A stretch of DNA of 64,000 nucleotides from positions 124,001 through 188,000 of the forward strand of contig NHNW01000044.1 of assembly GCA_002786025.1 (NCBI GenBank), in the 5' to 3' direction. Source of the stretch: Zasmidium citrigriseum. Taxonomy: Eukaryota; Ascomycota; Dothideomycetes; Mycosphaerellales; Mycosphaerellaceae. Positions within the stretch are counted from its first letter, which is position 1. Each line of letters opens with the position of its first letter. The notes beneath the pieces are model-generated. The model had not been told where the DNA came from. It saw only the letters and a list, made by a program, of their open reading frames with translations, and searched no databases. Positions 43,786-55,049 of the stretch are shown one piece after another. A program made the translations under genes and the position numbers.

Positions 43786-45024
43786 ATGGCAACAACGCGT
43801 CCAGCCGTTTTGCGGCAGCTGCGATCTCGAATGGCCACACGACCCACACCTCGACGTTTCTCCTCTCAGCCACAACGCGTAGCAGTCTTGCACCAAGCCA
43901 TCGAACCTCCCATCATCAATGGCACTCGCAAGCCAATGAAGCCCGGCGGTGCGTAGCGCGATCCCACAGGTACACGCGACAGAGCTGATTTCATTGCAGG
44001 CTATCAAGACTCCGGAGCAGATATCGCTTACGTGCTCAGGGAACATTGCAAGATTCCCATCGTGACCCCCATCGCCAATCCCGACCCGAAGAAAGACGAG
44101 GGCTGGTGTTTCCCAGATACCGAAGAAGGCATCTTGTCAGCTGTGCAGTCGGGAGCAACCTACCTCTGGGCGAACACGATTCTCTTCAGCAACCACCCTC
44201 TGCAAACCTCCGCCAAACTCGACCAATATGCAAGCGATGTCAGAGTGGTAGGCCAGCCGCCCCGCCTCGTCGAAGCATATGATGACAAGCGTTTCGTCAA
44301 CCACTGGCTGCGAGAACAACACGATTTTACGGTGCCTACGTCCTTCGTGCCACATGACAGTGGGGGAGACCTCCCATTGCTGCTTAGACAATACGGTCTC
44401 CACCACCCCGTCGTGGCGAAGCCCATTCGTGGGCGCGGCAGTCAAGGAGTGAAAGTCTGCTGGAGATTGCGAGAGCTCCGTTCCCATGTCGAAAGTTTAG
44501 GGCTCAAAAACACGATGATCGAAGAATACCTCACCGGCGTGGAAGGTACCGTCACCGTCATGCCCCCTTCTGAGGATCATCCAGACTACTGGGCCATGCC
44601 AGTCGTCATACGATTCAACCACGAGGAAGGCATCGCACCCTACAACGGCGTCGTAGCCGTCACGGCCAATTCCCGAGTCGTTACTCCAGAAGACGCAAAC
44701 AAAGACCCGGCCATCGCTGAAGTCCAGAGAGAATGTGAAGACGTGGCGAGACTGCTACAAGTCAAGGCTCCTATCCGAATCGACGTACGGAAGAGGCTCT
44801 TGGGAGCGGGAGATCCATTTTTCTTGTTTGACGTCAATATGAAGCCTAACATGACCGCACCTGGTCGTCCCGGAAGAGAGAACCAGGCGAGTCTCACGGC
44901 TATGGCTGCTGCTGGACTTGGATGGACGCCGGCGGATTTGTTAAGGAACATCTTGAAGACGGCTTCGACGTTGGAGGACTTGAGGGATCTGTACATCCGT
45001 ACCTCCTGGGGAAATGAACAGTGA
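43786..45024 (+). CDS. ATP-grasp ligase-like protein with mitochondrial-type N-terminus
   Basis: Two exons, 43786-43948 and 44000-45024, give 395 aa. The first ~30 residues are Arg/Ser/Thr-rich without acids until RRFSSQPQ, a good mitochondrial presequence. The rest has the D-Ala-D-Ala ligase/biotin-carboxylase type ATP-grasp order. There is a pre-ATP-grasp strand (RVAVLHQA), a lid with HPVVAKPIRGRGSQGVKV, the MIEEYLTGVEGTVTVM hinge, and FDVNMKPNMTAPGRP with the Mg-binding Asn/Asp pair. Such enzymes join a carboxylate to an amine or similar through an acyl-phosphate; substrates here are unknown. Widespread in fungi but, as far as I know, uncharacterised. Confidence 0.75.
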
Positions 45025-45302
45025 AGAGAGGGCTCCTTGCGAGAGCACATCAAAGACAAGAGAATCTGACCCGAGCAAAACTTGATTGACGTGGGAGGCC
45101 GCCCGGCCGCGTATGGCTACGGGACTGCGCATATGCAGCTAAGCTACCGAGGACTAGTTCCAGTTTGCCTGGCCGCCTTCAGCTGTGCTGCGCTCCCGGC
45201 GGCTTGCACAGCACCTTGACCTCAAAATCGAACGCCTGCCGGGATGACGCTGCGATTTTCTCGACAACCATTGACGGCCACCGCCTGGGTCCGAGACTCG
45301 CG

Positions 45303-47447
45303 ATGGAGGACAACACCGATAACACGTTCTTCATGGCGAGCCCAGAGATGATGTGGGAGCCCTCCCTCATGGACCTGAACATCCCGCCTCTGGATCTAGA
45401 CGGCCAGCTTCCATCTCTTGAGATCGGCTCCCAACTTGATGGCCATGATTTCGGTCATGCGGCAACTGATCAAGTCGAAGACTGGCTCCAAGGGGCAAAC
45501 ACAGGGCCCAGCGAAGCTGACGCAACTTCTCGACATGGACGTGCACTCTCGACATCAGCCATTGCGCCTGAGGTCAACATCCACTTTGCTCCACCGAGCA
45601 GACTTCCAGGTCCTCAGCGTGCCAATAGTGGTTTCAGCCAAGGATCCGGAGATCCTCATTCGGACTCTTATTTGTCACCCCCGATTGCACGACGAAATAT
45701 TCGCTCGCCGTCGCCGTCGCCAGCACGAAGCACACGCTCTCTGGGACGCACTCGCAGCTTCAGCACCGGGTCGGATCAACGTGACTATATAATCGACTTT
45801 GCGGATCCCGCTCTCAATCCAGAGCGGCAGACATCGGCACGAACCCAGAAACACCCAGCCACCTTCCAATGCACTCTTTGCCCCAAACGCTTCACGCGGG
45901 CTTACAATTTGCGCTCTCATCTCCGAACACATACCGAGGAGCGCCCTTTCGTCTGCACTATCTGCGGTAAAGCATTTGCACGTCAACACGACCGAAAGAG
46001 GCACGAAGGCCTGCATTCCGGAGAGAAGAAGTTCGTTTGCAAGGGTACGCTTGATAACGGCTCGCAATGGGGCTGTGGAAATCGGTTTGCCCGGGCCGAT
46101 GCCATCGGACGTCATTTTCAATCAGAGGCCGGCCGTGTTTGTATCAAGCCTTTGATCGACGAGGAAGACGCAGAACGACGGAGGGCGTGGCAAGACAACG
46201 TGCAACAAATCCAGCCTTTTACCGGCTTCATAGGCCCAACGTTAATAGATCTCCCACCAGAGCCCCAAACAGTCGACGTGACGACGAACTTCCTCCCTGA
46301 AAAGCTGATAGCACAATATCCTGCACTTCGCAGTACAGACCAGGTCCAGGCGTCAACAAACGAAGACACCAGTGCATTCTACGACCCAACGAACGATTTC
46401 ACGAGCCCATCCCGCAGCAGCTCTTTTGGCGGCAGCTCATTCGGCAGCACTGGCTACGGCCATCCAGGCTTTGGCTACGAACGAAGCGTCTCTCGGCAGG
46501 TCTCTGACGCTAGTCTGAACTCCATGTGGAGCGCAACATCCCTGTCCAGCCAGCGAGGAACTCGTGTTACTGCCGGCTATGAATGCAATCAATGCGGTGC
46601 TGCCTTCGACGTTCCGAGCGAACTTCGTCATCATGAACGAAATCACCTCCCGAAAGAGCAGAGACCTCACGCTTGTCAGCATTGTGGAGAGCGATTCCTC
46701 TATCCTAAGGACGTTCAGAGACATATCGGACGCAAGCACCCGCATCTACAACACCCCATGTCGGCACCAGCCCTCGAATCACTGGACACTTCAGAGGACC
46801 AGCATCTTGTGGAGTTGGTCCATGCACATCAGTCGCCGTTTTTCGATCCCACCTATATGGCCGATTTCGAATTGGAGTCATCCGAGCTGCTTGACAGCCC
46901 CGACATTTCTGTGCCCCTGGCTACAAATTCGTCCCAGATGCAGAGCGCCAGCCGAAGTTCACTACAGGCTTCCAGTCCGCAGTCGAACACGAATGTCACC
47001 TCGCGAATGAAATCGACTAGCCAATCCGAACAATCCGCAATTCCTCGAAGCAAATCCGAAGAGATTCTCCATCTTCAAAAGGCTCTTGACGCGGCGAAGC
47101 GAGACGCTAAGTTCTGGAGGGAAGAACGCAACTTCTACGCCGAACTTCTCCAAGACAAGATGTCACCCGACGACTTAAGCATCGCATTGAGATTTGTGCA
47201 TCAGGAGGAGGTTGTCTCGCCTGTGAGGAGAGCCAGAGGCTGGCTCGGTGGGATCTGGAACCTGCTCCGAACCCGTCGGAAGAGTCAAGATCTAGAGAGT
47301 AGTAGTATGCAACCTGCGGTATGTTCTTTGGCAGCGAGGCTGGCAAGTCTGGACGTCGGAGAGAGCGACGGGAATGAGACTGGCAATGGATCCCGGCCTT
47401 CTAGTCCTGCTCGGGCGAGGTGGAGGAAGAGCTGGCGAGAAGTCTAA
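45303..47447 (+). CDS. C2H2 transcription factor, CRZ1-like, with five zinc fingers
   Basis: Intronless gene of 714 aa from the ATG at 45303; the open upstream extension to 45165 looks like leader. An acidic N-terminus resembling an activation domain is followed by a Ser/Arg-rich SPSPSPARSTRS region. Then come fingers CTLC...H-x3-H (about 188) and CTIC...H-x3-H (about 218), and a third CRZ1-type atypical finger with WGCGNRFARADAIGRHF and a final Cys (about 250-281). Two more C2H2 fingers lie at about 426 and 456. A Ser-rich linker and a Glu/Lys coiled coil (about 585-620) end the protein. The three-finger block is that of calcineurin-responsive Crz1/CrzA, but the extra finger pair makes orthology uncertain. 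Confidence 0.8.
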   Translation: MEDNTDNTFFMASPEMMWEPSLMDLNIPPLDLDGQLPSLEIGSQLDGHDFGHAATDQVEDWLQGANTGPSEADATSRHGRALSTSAIAPEVNIHFAPPSRLPGPQRANSGFSQGSGDPHSDSYLSPPIARRNIRSPSPSPARSTRSLGRTRSFSTGSDQRDYIIDFADPALNPERQTSARTQKHPATFQCTLCPKRFTRAYNLRSHLRTHTEERPFVCTICGKAFARQHDRKRHEGLHSGEKKFVCKGTLDNGSQWGCGNRFARADAIGRHFQSEAGRVCIKPLIDEEDAERRRAWQDNVQQIQPFTGFIGPTLIDLPPEPQTVDVTTNFLPEKLIAQYPALRSTDQVQASTNEDTSAFYDPTNDFTSPSRSSSFGGSSFGSTGYGHPGFGYERSVSRQVSDASLNSMWSATSLSSQRGTRVTAGYECNQCGAAFDVPSELRHHERNHLPKEQRPHACQHCGERFLYPKDVQRHIGRKHPHLQHPMSAPALESLDTSEDQHLVELVHAHQSPFFDPTYMADFELESSELLDSPDISVPLATNSSQMQSASRSSLQASSPQSNTNVTSRMKSTSQSEQSAIPRSKSEEILHLQKALDAAKRDAKFWREERNFYAELLQDKMSPDDLSIALRFVHQEEVVSPVRRARGWLGGIWNLLRTRRKSQDLESSSMQPAVCSLAARLASLDVGESDGNETGNGSRPSSPARARWRKSWREV

Positions 47448-47613
47448 CGTGACAGGATATATCTCACGCTACGCTGAACGCCTTCGTGCCATAGAGCCCC
47501 AATAGACATACAAAATCTGTCATCATGCCCGATGGCTCCTGTCGCGATGTCTTGACGCAATGTGTGTGCCTCTTTCTCTGTTCCGGCGCTTCGATTGCCG
47601 CCACTGTCCACCA

Positions 47614-48640
47614 TCAGGGGAAACCCTTCCAAAACCACGCCCCAACCGCAACCCCAACCGCCGTAATCGTCCCCAGCGTCTTGACCATATTCCAAAACAC
47701 AACACTCTCCACATGCCTCCTCCTCACAGCAATATTCTGCAAGAACTCATCCCCCGTATTGACCTTCGGAAATTCCCAAGTCGGGATCTCACAGTCTAGA
47801 AACTCGCAGAGCGGTTTCCAGCCCTCCTTAATATTCATAACCAACAACCTCTCCTTCGGCACAAGACGTTTAATCTCCTCAACATACTCCGCATACCACC
47901 CCTCCGCCTCCCTCGTCCCATTCCTCAGATCTTTTTTGAGTGCCGCATACATCGGGTACCGCTCCATAGCCTCCCGTCCGAGAATGTCTACGTTTGTTAA
48001 TTTCGGCAGGAAAGGCTTGATCCACCACGGCACTGGTCTGGACAAGTCTAGGGACATGATTGTTCGCATCTGACTCTCCCACCATTGTCTCGGCGAATCA
48101 CGCAATGTGAGGATGACTTTTGCGTCTGGGTAGGTGGCGAGCAGTTCGCGGTAGAAGATTACGCCTTTAATATGGGAAGTTGTGTTAGTCCATTGGGAGC
48201 GTGTGGTTTCGGTTTGAAAGGGACGTACATGGAGTGTCGGTGAGCGCCATACAGTGGCCCAGGAGCGCGTCCCAGTTTTCTTTTGTGAAAGGCTTTGGGG
48301 GGTCGGGGTTGGAGGGGGAGGGGTATTTGGCTTCAAGAGCCTGGAGCCAGAGGGTTGCGTCGGGCGGGTTGTCGTTTAGGATGCTGGCGTAGTGGTAGAC
48401 GTCAAAGTAGGAGAGGTCGAGGAGGGCTTGGCGGAGGGCTGGCAAGTGTGAGTTAGGTTGGTGGGTTTTGGAGGTGGGTGAGGGTTTGGTACATGAGGTT
48501 CCTGTTCGTGAGAGGCCTAGGCCGAGGACTTTCATGGGCACGGTGCGTTTGTGGGTTGAGCGGTCGATGTTTTGGGCGGAGGATTGGGCTTTGAGGTCGC
48601 CTGCTATGAGGCGGCGAGGTGGAGGATTTGTTGTTGACAT
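47614..48640 (-). CDS. Sulfotransferase-family (Sulfotransfer_4-like) protein, C-terminally membrane-anchored
   Basis: Three exons, 48640-48493, 48438-48229 and 48164-47614, give 302 aa; an internal Met at 48535 is an alternative start. The 54-nt first intron (GTACCA, CTAAC branch, TTGCCAG) has no stop and a length divisible by three, so it hides in an open frame. Its removal restores the P-loop-like LGLGLSRTGTSSLRQAL. The second intron is GTACGT...AAAG, giving DTPCVIFYRELL. Further marks are KVILTLRDSPRQWWESQMRT and LLVMNIKEGWKPLCEFLDCEIP. The C-terminus is a membrane segment (TLGTITAVGVAVGAWFW). In fungi these proteins are often labelled NAD-dependent epimerases by mistake; the donor and acceptor are unknown. 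Confidence 0.82.
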
Positions 48641-51600
48641 CGTGATGTGTAGAAAGCGTGATTGGAAGAAGATTAAACGGAGAAAATGAGAATGGTGAGG
48701 TAGTGAAAAGAGCTGCTGCCGACTTACTTATGTGTGCTTTCCAGCCTTATCACCGCGAATGGCTGAACAGACTTTGCAACTTTTCTTCGTACATCTCACG
48801 TCTCCATGCGGCTGAAGTGCTTAGCAAAAATACGCTTACTGGTTTCGACGCCGCACAAGGTATTTTTTGGATAGAAACAGAGCTTGTGCCGTGTTCGAGT
48901 GGATTTGTATCAGCCCGCCGCCCAGACAGCTGAGTGAAACTTTCAAGTTTTTTCAAAAGGGGCAAGTATGTCCACTGGAAAGTCCGTAAAGCGTAGATCG
49001 AGCCGTATATTCGAATCGTGTGCTTTCGAAGACCTGAGATCGACTATTATGCTTTTCGGAATAATTGTCTGGCTTTCCGATTTTCGATTCCGGAAAGACT
49101 GCATCCCGTAGAGTGTCGAAGAAGGTCCTGCATCGCCGTAATCTCAGCGAAAGCAAAACGAAAGGTCATTCAAGAGTGTAGCACGAAGCCTTGAGTCTTA
49201 CAAGAAGAGTGAGAGGAGGTGATGTCGAAGCATCATCCTCCGAAGGAGTCTCCTGCATGCTTGGCCGCCGTCAGAGATATAGTCCTGAATAGGCGAGTTT
49301 CAGACCTATAGCGTTCGACATATATCTTGTTGCCTTGTTTCGCAAAATGCGAACCGTCTGAAGACTTGCCGCTCTCACAAGCGCGGGGCTTGCTTTGTCG
49401 AAAGGTGCTACGACGTGGCAGAGCAGGACTGGCTGTCGAGGTCAGACCTGGGGTTCTCACTCTCTAGGTGCACATGGTAAGCGGCCTCAACGTCATGACT
49501 GTGTTCCGGTCGAAGCTCCACAGATGGTGTCGGTGCAGTCGGTGACTCTCAAGATGATTCCCAGCAAGACGAGAGATAGATGACCGAGGGCGGCCGCAGC
49601 ATTCGCACAAGAGTGACGCCGTCGTTGTTCTTCTGATTCGTTCGGAGTTGGTGTCCGTGAGATGCTCTCTAATTGACTTTTGAGGCAACCATGGGTGCCT
49701 GGCTTGGGGATACCCGCTCCGCGTTCCGCCCGTTCGACGGTGACTCGCCGGCGCCCTGGCAGTGAGCCAGGGCCAAGTGACCGAGTTTGGTCAGTTTGGA
49801 CGACACTCCATACAGCGCGTGTTGGATTCAAATCACTCGGGGTCCCGTATTGCTCACGATGCGTCTCAGCCTGGGAAGAAGTGTGTCCGAGGCCTGCGGT
49901 CTGTGTTGGTTGAGCAAAGATGCCTGGAGTCCACCTATACCATCCATCATCGCCGACGATCCTCGTTAGGAAGAAGAGCAGTGGGTGAGGCTCAGAAGAA
50001 GAGTCGTGAGGCAATGGTCTCTCTTGAACAAGATGTTGATGGTGTTGGGAGAAAGAGCGGGCCCATAGCGGCTGCCTCATGGCCGCAAAGGCTTGGCAGA
50101 GGGAAGCTGAAGTGAAAGAGCAGGAGCCTCCAGGCACACACTTCGCTGAACGGCAGCATTGTCATCCTGCTGCGTCTCGAAGATCAAAGCCCAATTTGCA
50201 GCCACGGATGGTCGGTCTCCGTCATCCAGGAGGATTCGTAGATGACACGCAACTGGACACCTGACTCACTTCGGCGACGCGGCCATGCTTCTGCCGGTTG
50301 GACATGAATGCACCTTGGCCTCATATATGTACCCAGTATGAGCCAGCAGAGGGATGACTGCAGTCCAGTCGAATAACTTGCCACTCATCAGTCACTTGAC
50401 CGCATTGCAGCACCGAGTCTTCCGCTGGTCTTTCCTGTTCTCGACTACTTCGCCACCCGCAGTCGCCGAGATTGCGTTATTAAACGGTTGAAGAGGTCCC
50501 GTCTGGGCTTAAATTCTTTGAAGACCTTCGCTCCTGGATGCTTTTGTCGTTGTCTTCAGTCCCTGGTCCCGATGTGCGAAGTCTCTGGGCCTTTGCTGCT
50601 TGCTCAATGCAAGGCTTCTATTCCGACGGCAATGATATTTTTTCCTGGCAACGAGTGGATGGCCGTATTATAACGCAGGGAGATGACAGAAAGACCACCT
50701 GAACATGGCCCGGAAAGATAGAGAGGGGCCTCAAACCACGAGCTTGTCGAAGCTGAATGTGCTCTGAGCTAAGATGTCCGCCTGGATGCGTAGCTGCGGC
50801 CGACGGACGAACAAAGGGCCCTTTAGGTCACAGCCGCAGACCGCAGCACAATTTGCTCTCGCCGAGGATCGAATGTCGAGCAAGTAAGACCGACCCTGGG
50901 CGATTTCTGCTTGTCCTGTGCAGCCATTCTGGTTCTCTGAGCTTGCGGCCAGCAATACGATTGAGCAGTCTCGGTCTGCAGAGAACGACCTGAAGGCTGA
51001 AGGGACAGCGACAAGTATTCATGCGCCCAGAGCGCCAAAGGCCTCCACAAAAGCGGTGATGCAGGCTCGAGAGCGCCACTCGCGATGCCGGCCAGCCAGC
51101 TCTCGAAATCCGAAGCGAGAAATGCAAACATGGCAACGCGTAAGTAGGAGGGACGGTGGGAAGAATCGAACTCTTATCACAACGTCATCAAGAAACGCTG
51201 ACCAGGCTTAGTGATTACAGGTTCGATGCAAGAGAGCCGCCCGCATGAACAGCACCGCCAGCGCCACGGCGCCCGGTGGCGTTGGCTTCCTCCGCCGACT
51301 GCACTGCAGCTGCTGTCGCCCGCTTTGACCAGGGCTGACCTGGCAGACTGCTGGTGGGCCGGCGTCAACGGTCAATCCTAGCGCATCGCCGCTACAGCAC
51401 CTTGCCGGCCTGCCGTGGAGAATGGAGTTGATCCGGGGCCGCGACGCCGTCGTCGTCGGGGGCAGCGGCTCGAGGACAAGCTCTTCGCTCGCAGTGTGGA
51501 GTGCATACGGCTGATAATACGATCAGCAGTCCCCACGGAATCCAGACTGCAGATAGGACAAAAGACTGGACCACGCGAATACCACCAGCTCGTCACCGGA

Positions 51601-52436
51601 CCTGGCGGTCAACGAGGGGAGGCAGTCTCGCGGACCTCGCGGCGAAAGTCAATCAAGGCCTAGCCGGTTCTTCGTCTGACCCACTTCGACCGGTGTCCTC
51701 GTCGACAAACCAGCGACCGCGGGTTGGAGAGACGAGCTCTGATCGGAACAAGCTGGGAAGCCCTCCGGAAGGGCAAGCATTGATGCGTTGTTCTCCCGTC
51801 AAGGTAAACCGCCGCTCCCTACGGTCTCCATGCGCCACGTGGCGGTGAACGACTCCAATCTGAACGAGAGCACTGCCGGCTTCGCTGTGGGAGATCGCGG
51901 TCCTACTCGTGAGCCAGGCATGACTTGAACCACCAGCTTGCTCCGACCACATGTGCATCTGCAGCCAGCCGGCGCCGGTAGGCGCAGCGAGACGTCTGTC
52001 GCAAGCAACGGAGATGCTGTAATGACGACTCAGCACTGTGACATCGTGTTGTCTACCAGGCCATTGACTGCGCCCGCGTCCCAGCGTTGCGCGAGCGGCC
52101 ACGACCCACCTCACTTCACAAGGATTGCCAAGTGGGAAGCCGGGGTCTACTAGCTCGCATCGTGACAAACTCTCCATCTCAGGCCCAACTCATATCTGGA
52201 CGTGTCCGCCGTACCCCGTCGCACGATTCTCTCCTACTTCATACGTCTTCACAGCGCCTTTGCCGAAACGAGCGACACTGCTTCGCTGTGGCCGCTTCTC
52301 CAGTATGTATATGAGGAAGGACTCTTTGCCTTGCTGCAAGCCGCCATCCTCCAACATACTGTTCGCACGATCTCCTCGCCCACGACCTCCTTGACACTAC
52401 GAGTGGCCTTGCCGCAGAGGCTGAAGGCGTCACGGC
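48641..52436. other. 3.8-kb region without a credible gene
   Basis: Open frames up to 214 codons occur on both strands (for example 49493-50137 minus) but they overlap heavily, have random-looking composition and no motifs. A Pol III- or transposon-like structure was sought and not found. There is no evident terminal repeat, poly-A tail or reverse-transcriptase motif. The segment could be a long promoter, a non-coding transcript or decayed accessory DNA. Confidence 0.4.
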
Positions 52437-54751
52437 ATGGCTTATCGACTGCCGCTCCCCATCCAGCAGCCTTGTACGGAAAGGCGCCACCGATGCGACG
52501 AGACAGGCTGTCGAGTCAGCTGCAAGAGAAAGGCGGATCTGCAGAGACACAAGAAGAGTGTACATCGCCGCGTACCCACCCTGGGCAACGGCTTCATCTA
52601 TCGTTGCGGTGTGCCGGGCTGTGACGTGGAACGTCCTCGGCTCGACCACTTCCAGATACATGTCAAGCGTGCACATCCAGGACACGATGCCAAACAACTC
52701 GCGAAGGAGTGAGTTATTTATCATCTGCGCACTGCTGTACGGAAACTAACTGCTGTCCAGATCTTCGGTGTCGATCATCGCATCAGCATGTGCCAGCAGC
52801 TCAGTCCGTGAGCGACCTCATCAACGACCACGAAGCATCACCGCGCCTGCAAGCCATATCGCATCCACCAATGAGCTACTTAGTCACGACTGCTGTGAGC
52901 CACCGCCTCGTCGAGCCAGCTGCGAGCCACTAGCCGACAGTGCCATTTGGCTTGATGGTGTAGCCAATACCAAACCTAAACCATTGGGCGGTCTCATCGA
53001 TACCCGAGAGGTCCAAAGCTTTGGTAATACTGGGTCCTCGCATGCCACGCCTGTCAAGACAAGCATACTCCTTTCACGTGCTCTCGCTGCCCTCTTGCAA
53101 CAAGTAGAAGACGCGCAATTTGATGACAGCCAGCAAGCCAGTCTGCTCGTTGCCGACGCTGCCACTCACTGGACTGATTATGATTACTGCGACGAACCTA
53201 TCGACGGCGATCACTACAATCATGGCAGACTCTTTGGAGAGATCGGAGGCTTCTCATCCGGGCAGCATGAGGCATTCGGAAACGGAGATTGGGCCAGAGA
53301 TGGACAACCACCTTCAGGAGGAGGGGGTCGAGGCCAAGGACAACAAGATCCCACTGATGTAGGACCGGACGAGACGTCAGATGGTACGATCGCTCGGTGG
53401 CCTTGCGTATTCTGTCTTCTTCATGATCCTGAGCACGATCGATATCCCCAGGATTGTAAGACCAGGATGCGATACATCTCAAAGCTATGGTTAGTCAAGC
53501 CCTATCTCTTACCCCTTGACATTGACTGACTGCTATAGGCCTCACCATTCCCGACATGGATTCAACTGCTGCTGGAATTGCTTCAGCACCGACTTCAGTG
53601 GTTGGGAAGACATGAAAACACACAGGAGAAAGATAAAACCCGATCGGCATGATCGCTGCGAAGCGTTGTGCATCAGACCAGGGTGCGCCAACTTTGGCTT
53701 GTTCCCTTCCACGACAAATGCCTCCTGCAGCCATAGCGATCACAACTCGCCATTGCTGCAATGGCAGATGCTCTTCCGTAGAGCGCATGGCCTCCCGCTC
53801 GACGCCTGGGTTCCGGATCCTACGCTGGAGCAGCAGTCTGTCCCACCTGGTCTACCGACGAACCACCCACTGTTTAGGTACTCACCACAGGACTCATCGA
53901 CTCTCCTCAATGTCTCTGCAACCGCGCAGCTCACGACCTCGAGTCCACAGAATGCAGACAATCTTTTCGGAGGGACAGGCGGCTGGATCGCAAATGGACA
54001 GGTGGAGCAGCTGCCACCATTCGAGATTCCCTTCCAAACGGACGATATTGCGCCTCTCAGAAGTGTCCTCTTCCTTCTTTGGAACGGCCTCAGGAGTAGT
54101 CGTCCGACATGGAGCTCCTTCGTTCAAGACATGTACCATGGCAACGTACGCCCGCCCAATCAACAAAATCGACTTCATGAAGTACCACCCGAGCAGAGGC
54201 GGATCGTTGCACTTGAGATTCTTGCACGCGAATACCAGCGGCTCATCACAAACCCTGACGCTCGGACCAGTGCGGCTTGGGAAGAAGTCGTGGAGATGAT
54301 GCGAGGTCTCAGACAGCTTCTCGGTGATCGATTCATCGTCCCGGATCACTGTCCATGGGAGCGTCCTTCGCAGGCAGTCCCGAACATGGCTGCTACACCG
54401 GAAGCTGGGCCTTCACAAGCACCGGCCGAGCCTTTTACAACGCCAATCGACCCCATGATCTGGGAATGGAATCCTCACCAGCCACAAGCGGTCCATACCG
54501 ATATGAATATCCCGTCCGGCCTTCATGGGAACCAAGGACCGATTTCAATAACGGCAATGCAGGCTGTTCACCCTGGATTCCTTGCTGTTCCTCAGACGCC
54601 TCAAAGGCCTCACTCCGCCCAGAATGAATTCCACACGGGGCGAAGGTCAAGTGGGGCGTCGTTAACAAGCCCTTCGGACGCAATGTACTTCTCGGCCCAG
54701 GAGTCATTCGACTTCTCACCGTCTCAAGAGGGGCACGACTCTAGCTACTAG
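52437..54751 (+). CDS. C2H2-type zinc-finger protein of the fungal HET/NLR-neighbour style
   Basis: Three exons, 52437-52708, 52761-53489 and 53539-54751, give 737 aa. Exon 1 has two C2H2 units (CDETGC...H-x4-H and CGVPGC...H-x4-H) with a basic spacer. After a low-complexity middle and a Gly-rich patch, exons 2-3 join to a Cys/His block: WPCVFCLLHDPEHD, YISKLWPHHSRHG, CCWNCFSTDFSG, then CEALCIRPGC. This second block is a common fungal pattern, often annotated as a C2H2 or 'zf' protein of unknown function, in which CPF...KLWPHH...HC..C is conserved. The C-terminal half is Pro/Ser/Gln-rich and probably disordered. A nuclear regulatory role is likely but unproven. Confidence 0.7.
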
Positions 54752-55049
54752 ATTGAAATTTAGCTTCGTGGTCCACGGTTCGTGGGGAGTTTGAACTTCG
54801 AGAAAAGGAGGGCGGAAGGACCACCTGAAGAGACTGGCTGAAGATGGAGGACATACTTTCATTTTTCACTTACCCTTGCTGCCCTTTCTTTCGGGACTTT
54901 TTGATGCCAAGATGATCTGTCTAGCGAGAGCGTTTACTGTTGACGGCCTTCTTCGTACTCTATACTGTCTCGGATTCTGTCATCACACATTCCGTGTACA
55001 TTTTATGTACCTGTGTCCCTTTCAACTCACACCAAGTCAACTCCTTTCC

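Noticed and set aside
49493..50137. 214-codon minus-strand open frame in the large gap
   Set aside because: No motif, odd composition, overlapping equally long frames on the other strand; most likely chance in GC-rich DNA.
51140..51240. tRNA-like string with GAATCGAAC on the minus strand
   Set aside because: The T-loop resemblance is isolated; no anticodon stem of five pairs and no D-arm could be drawn.
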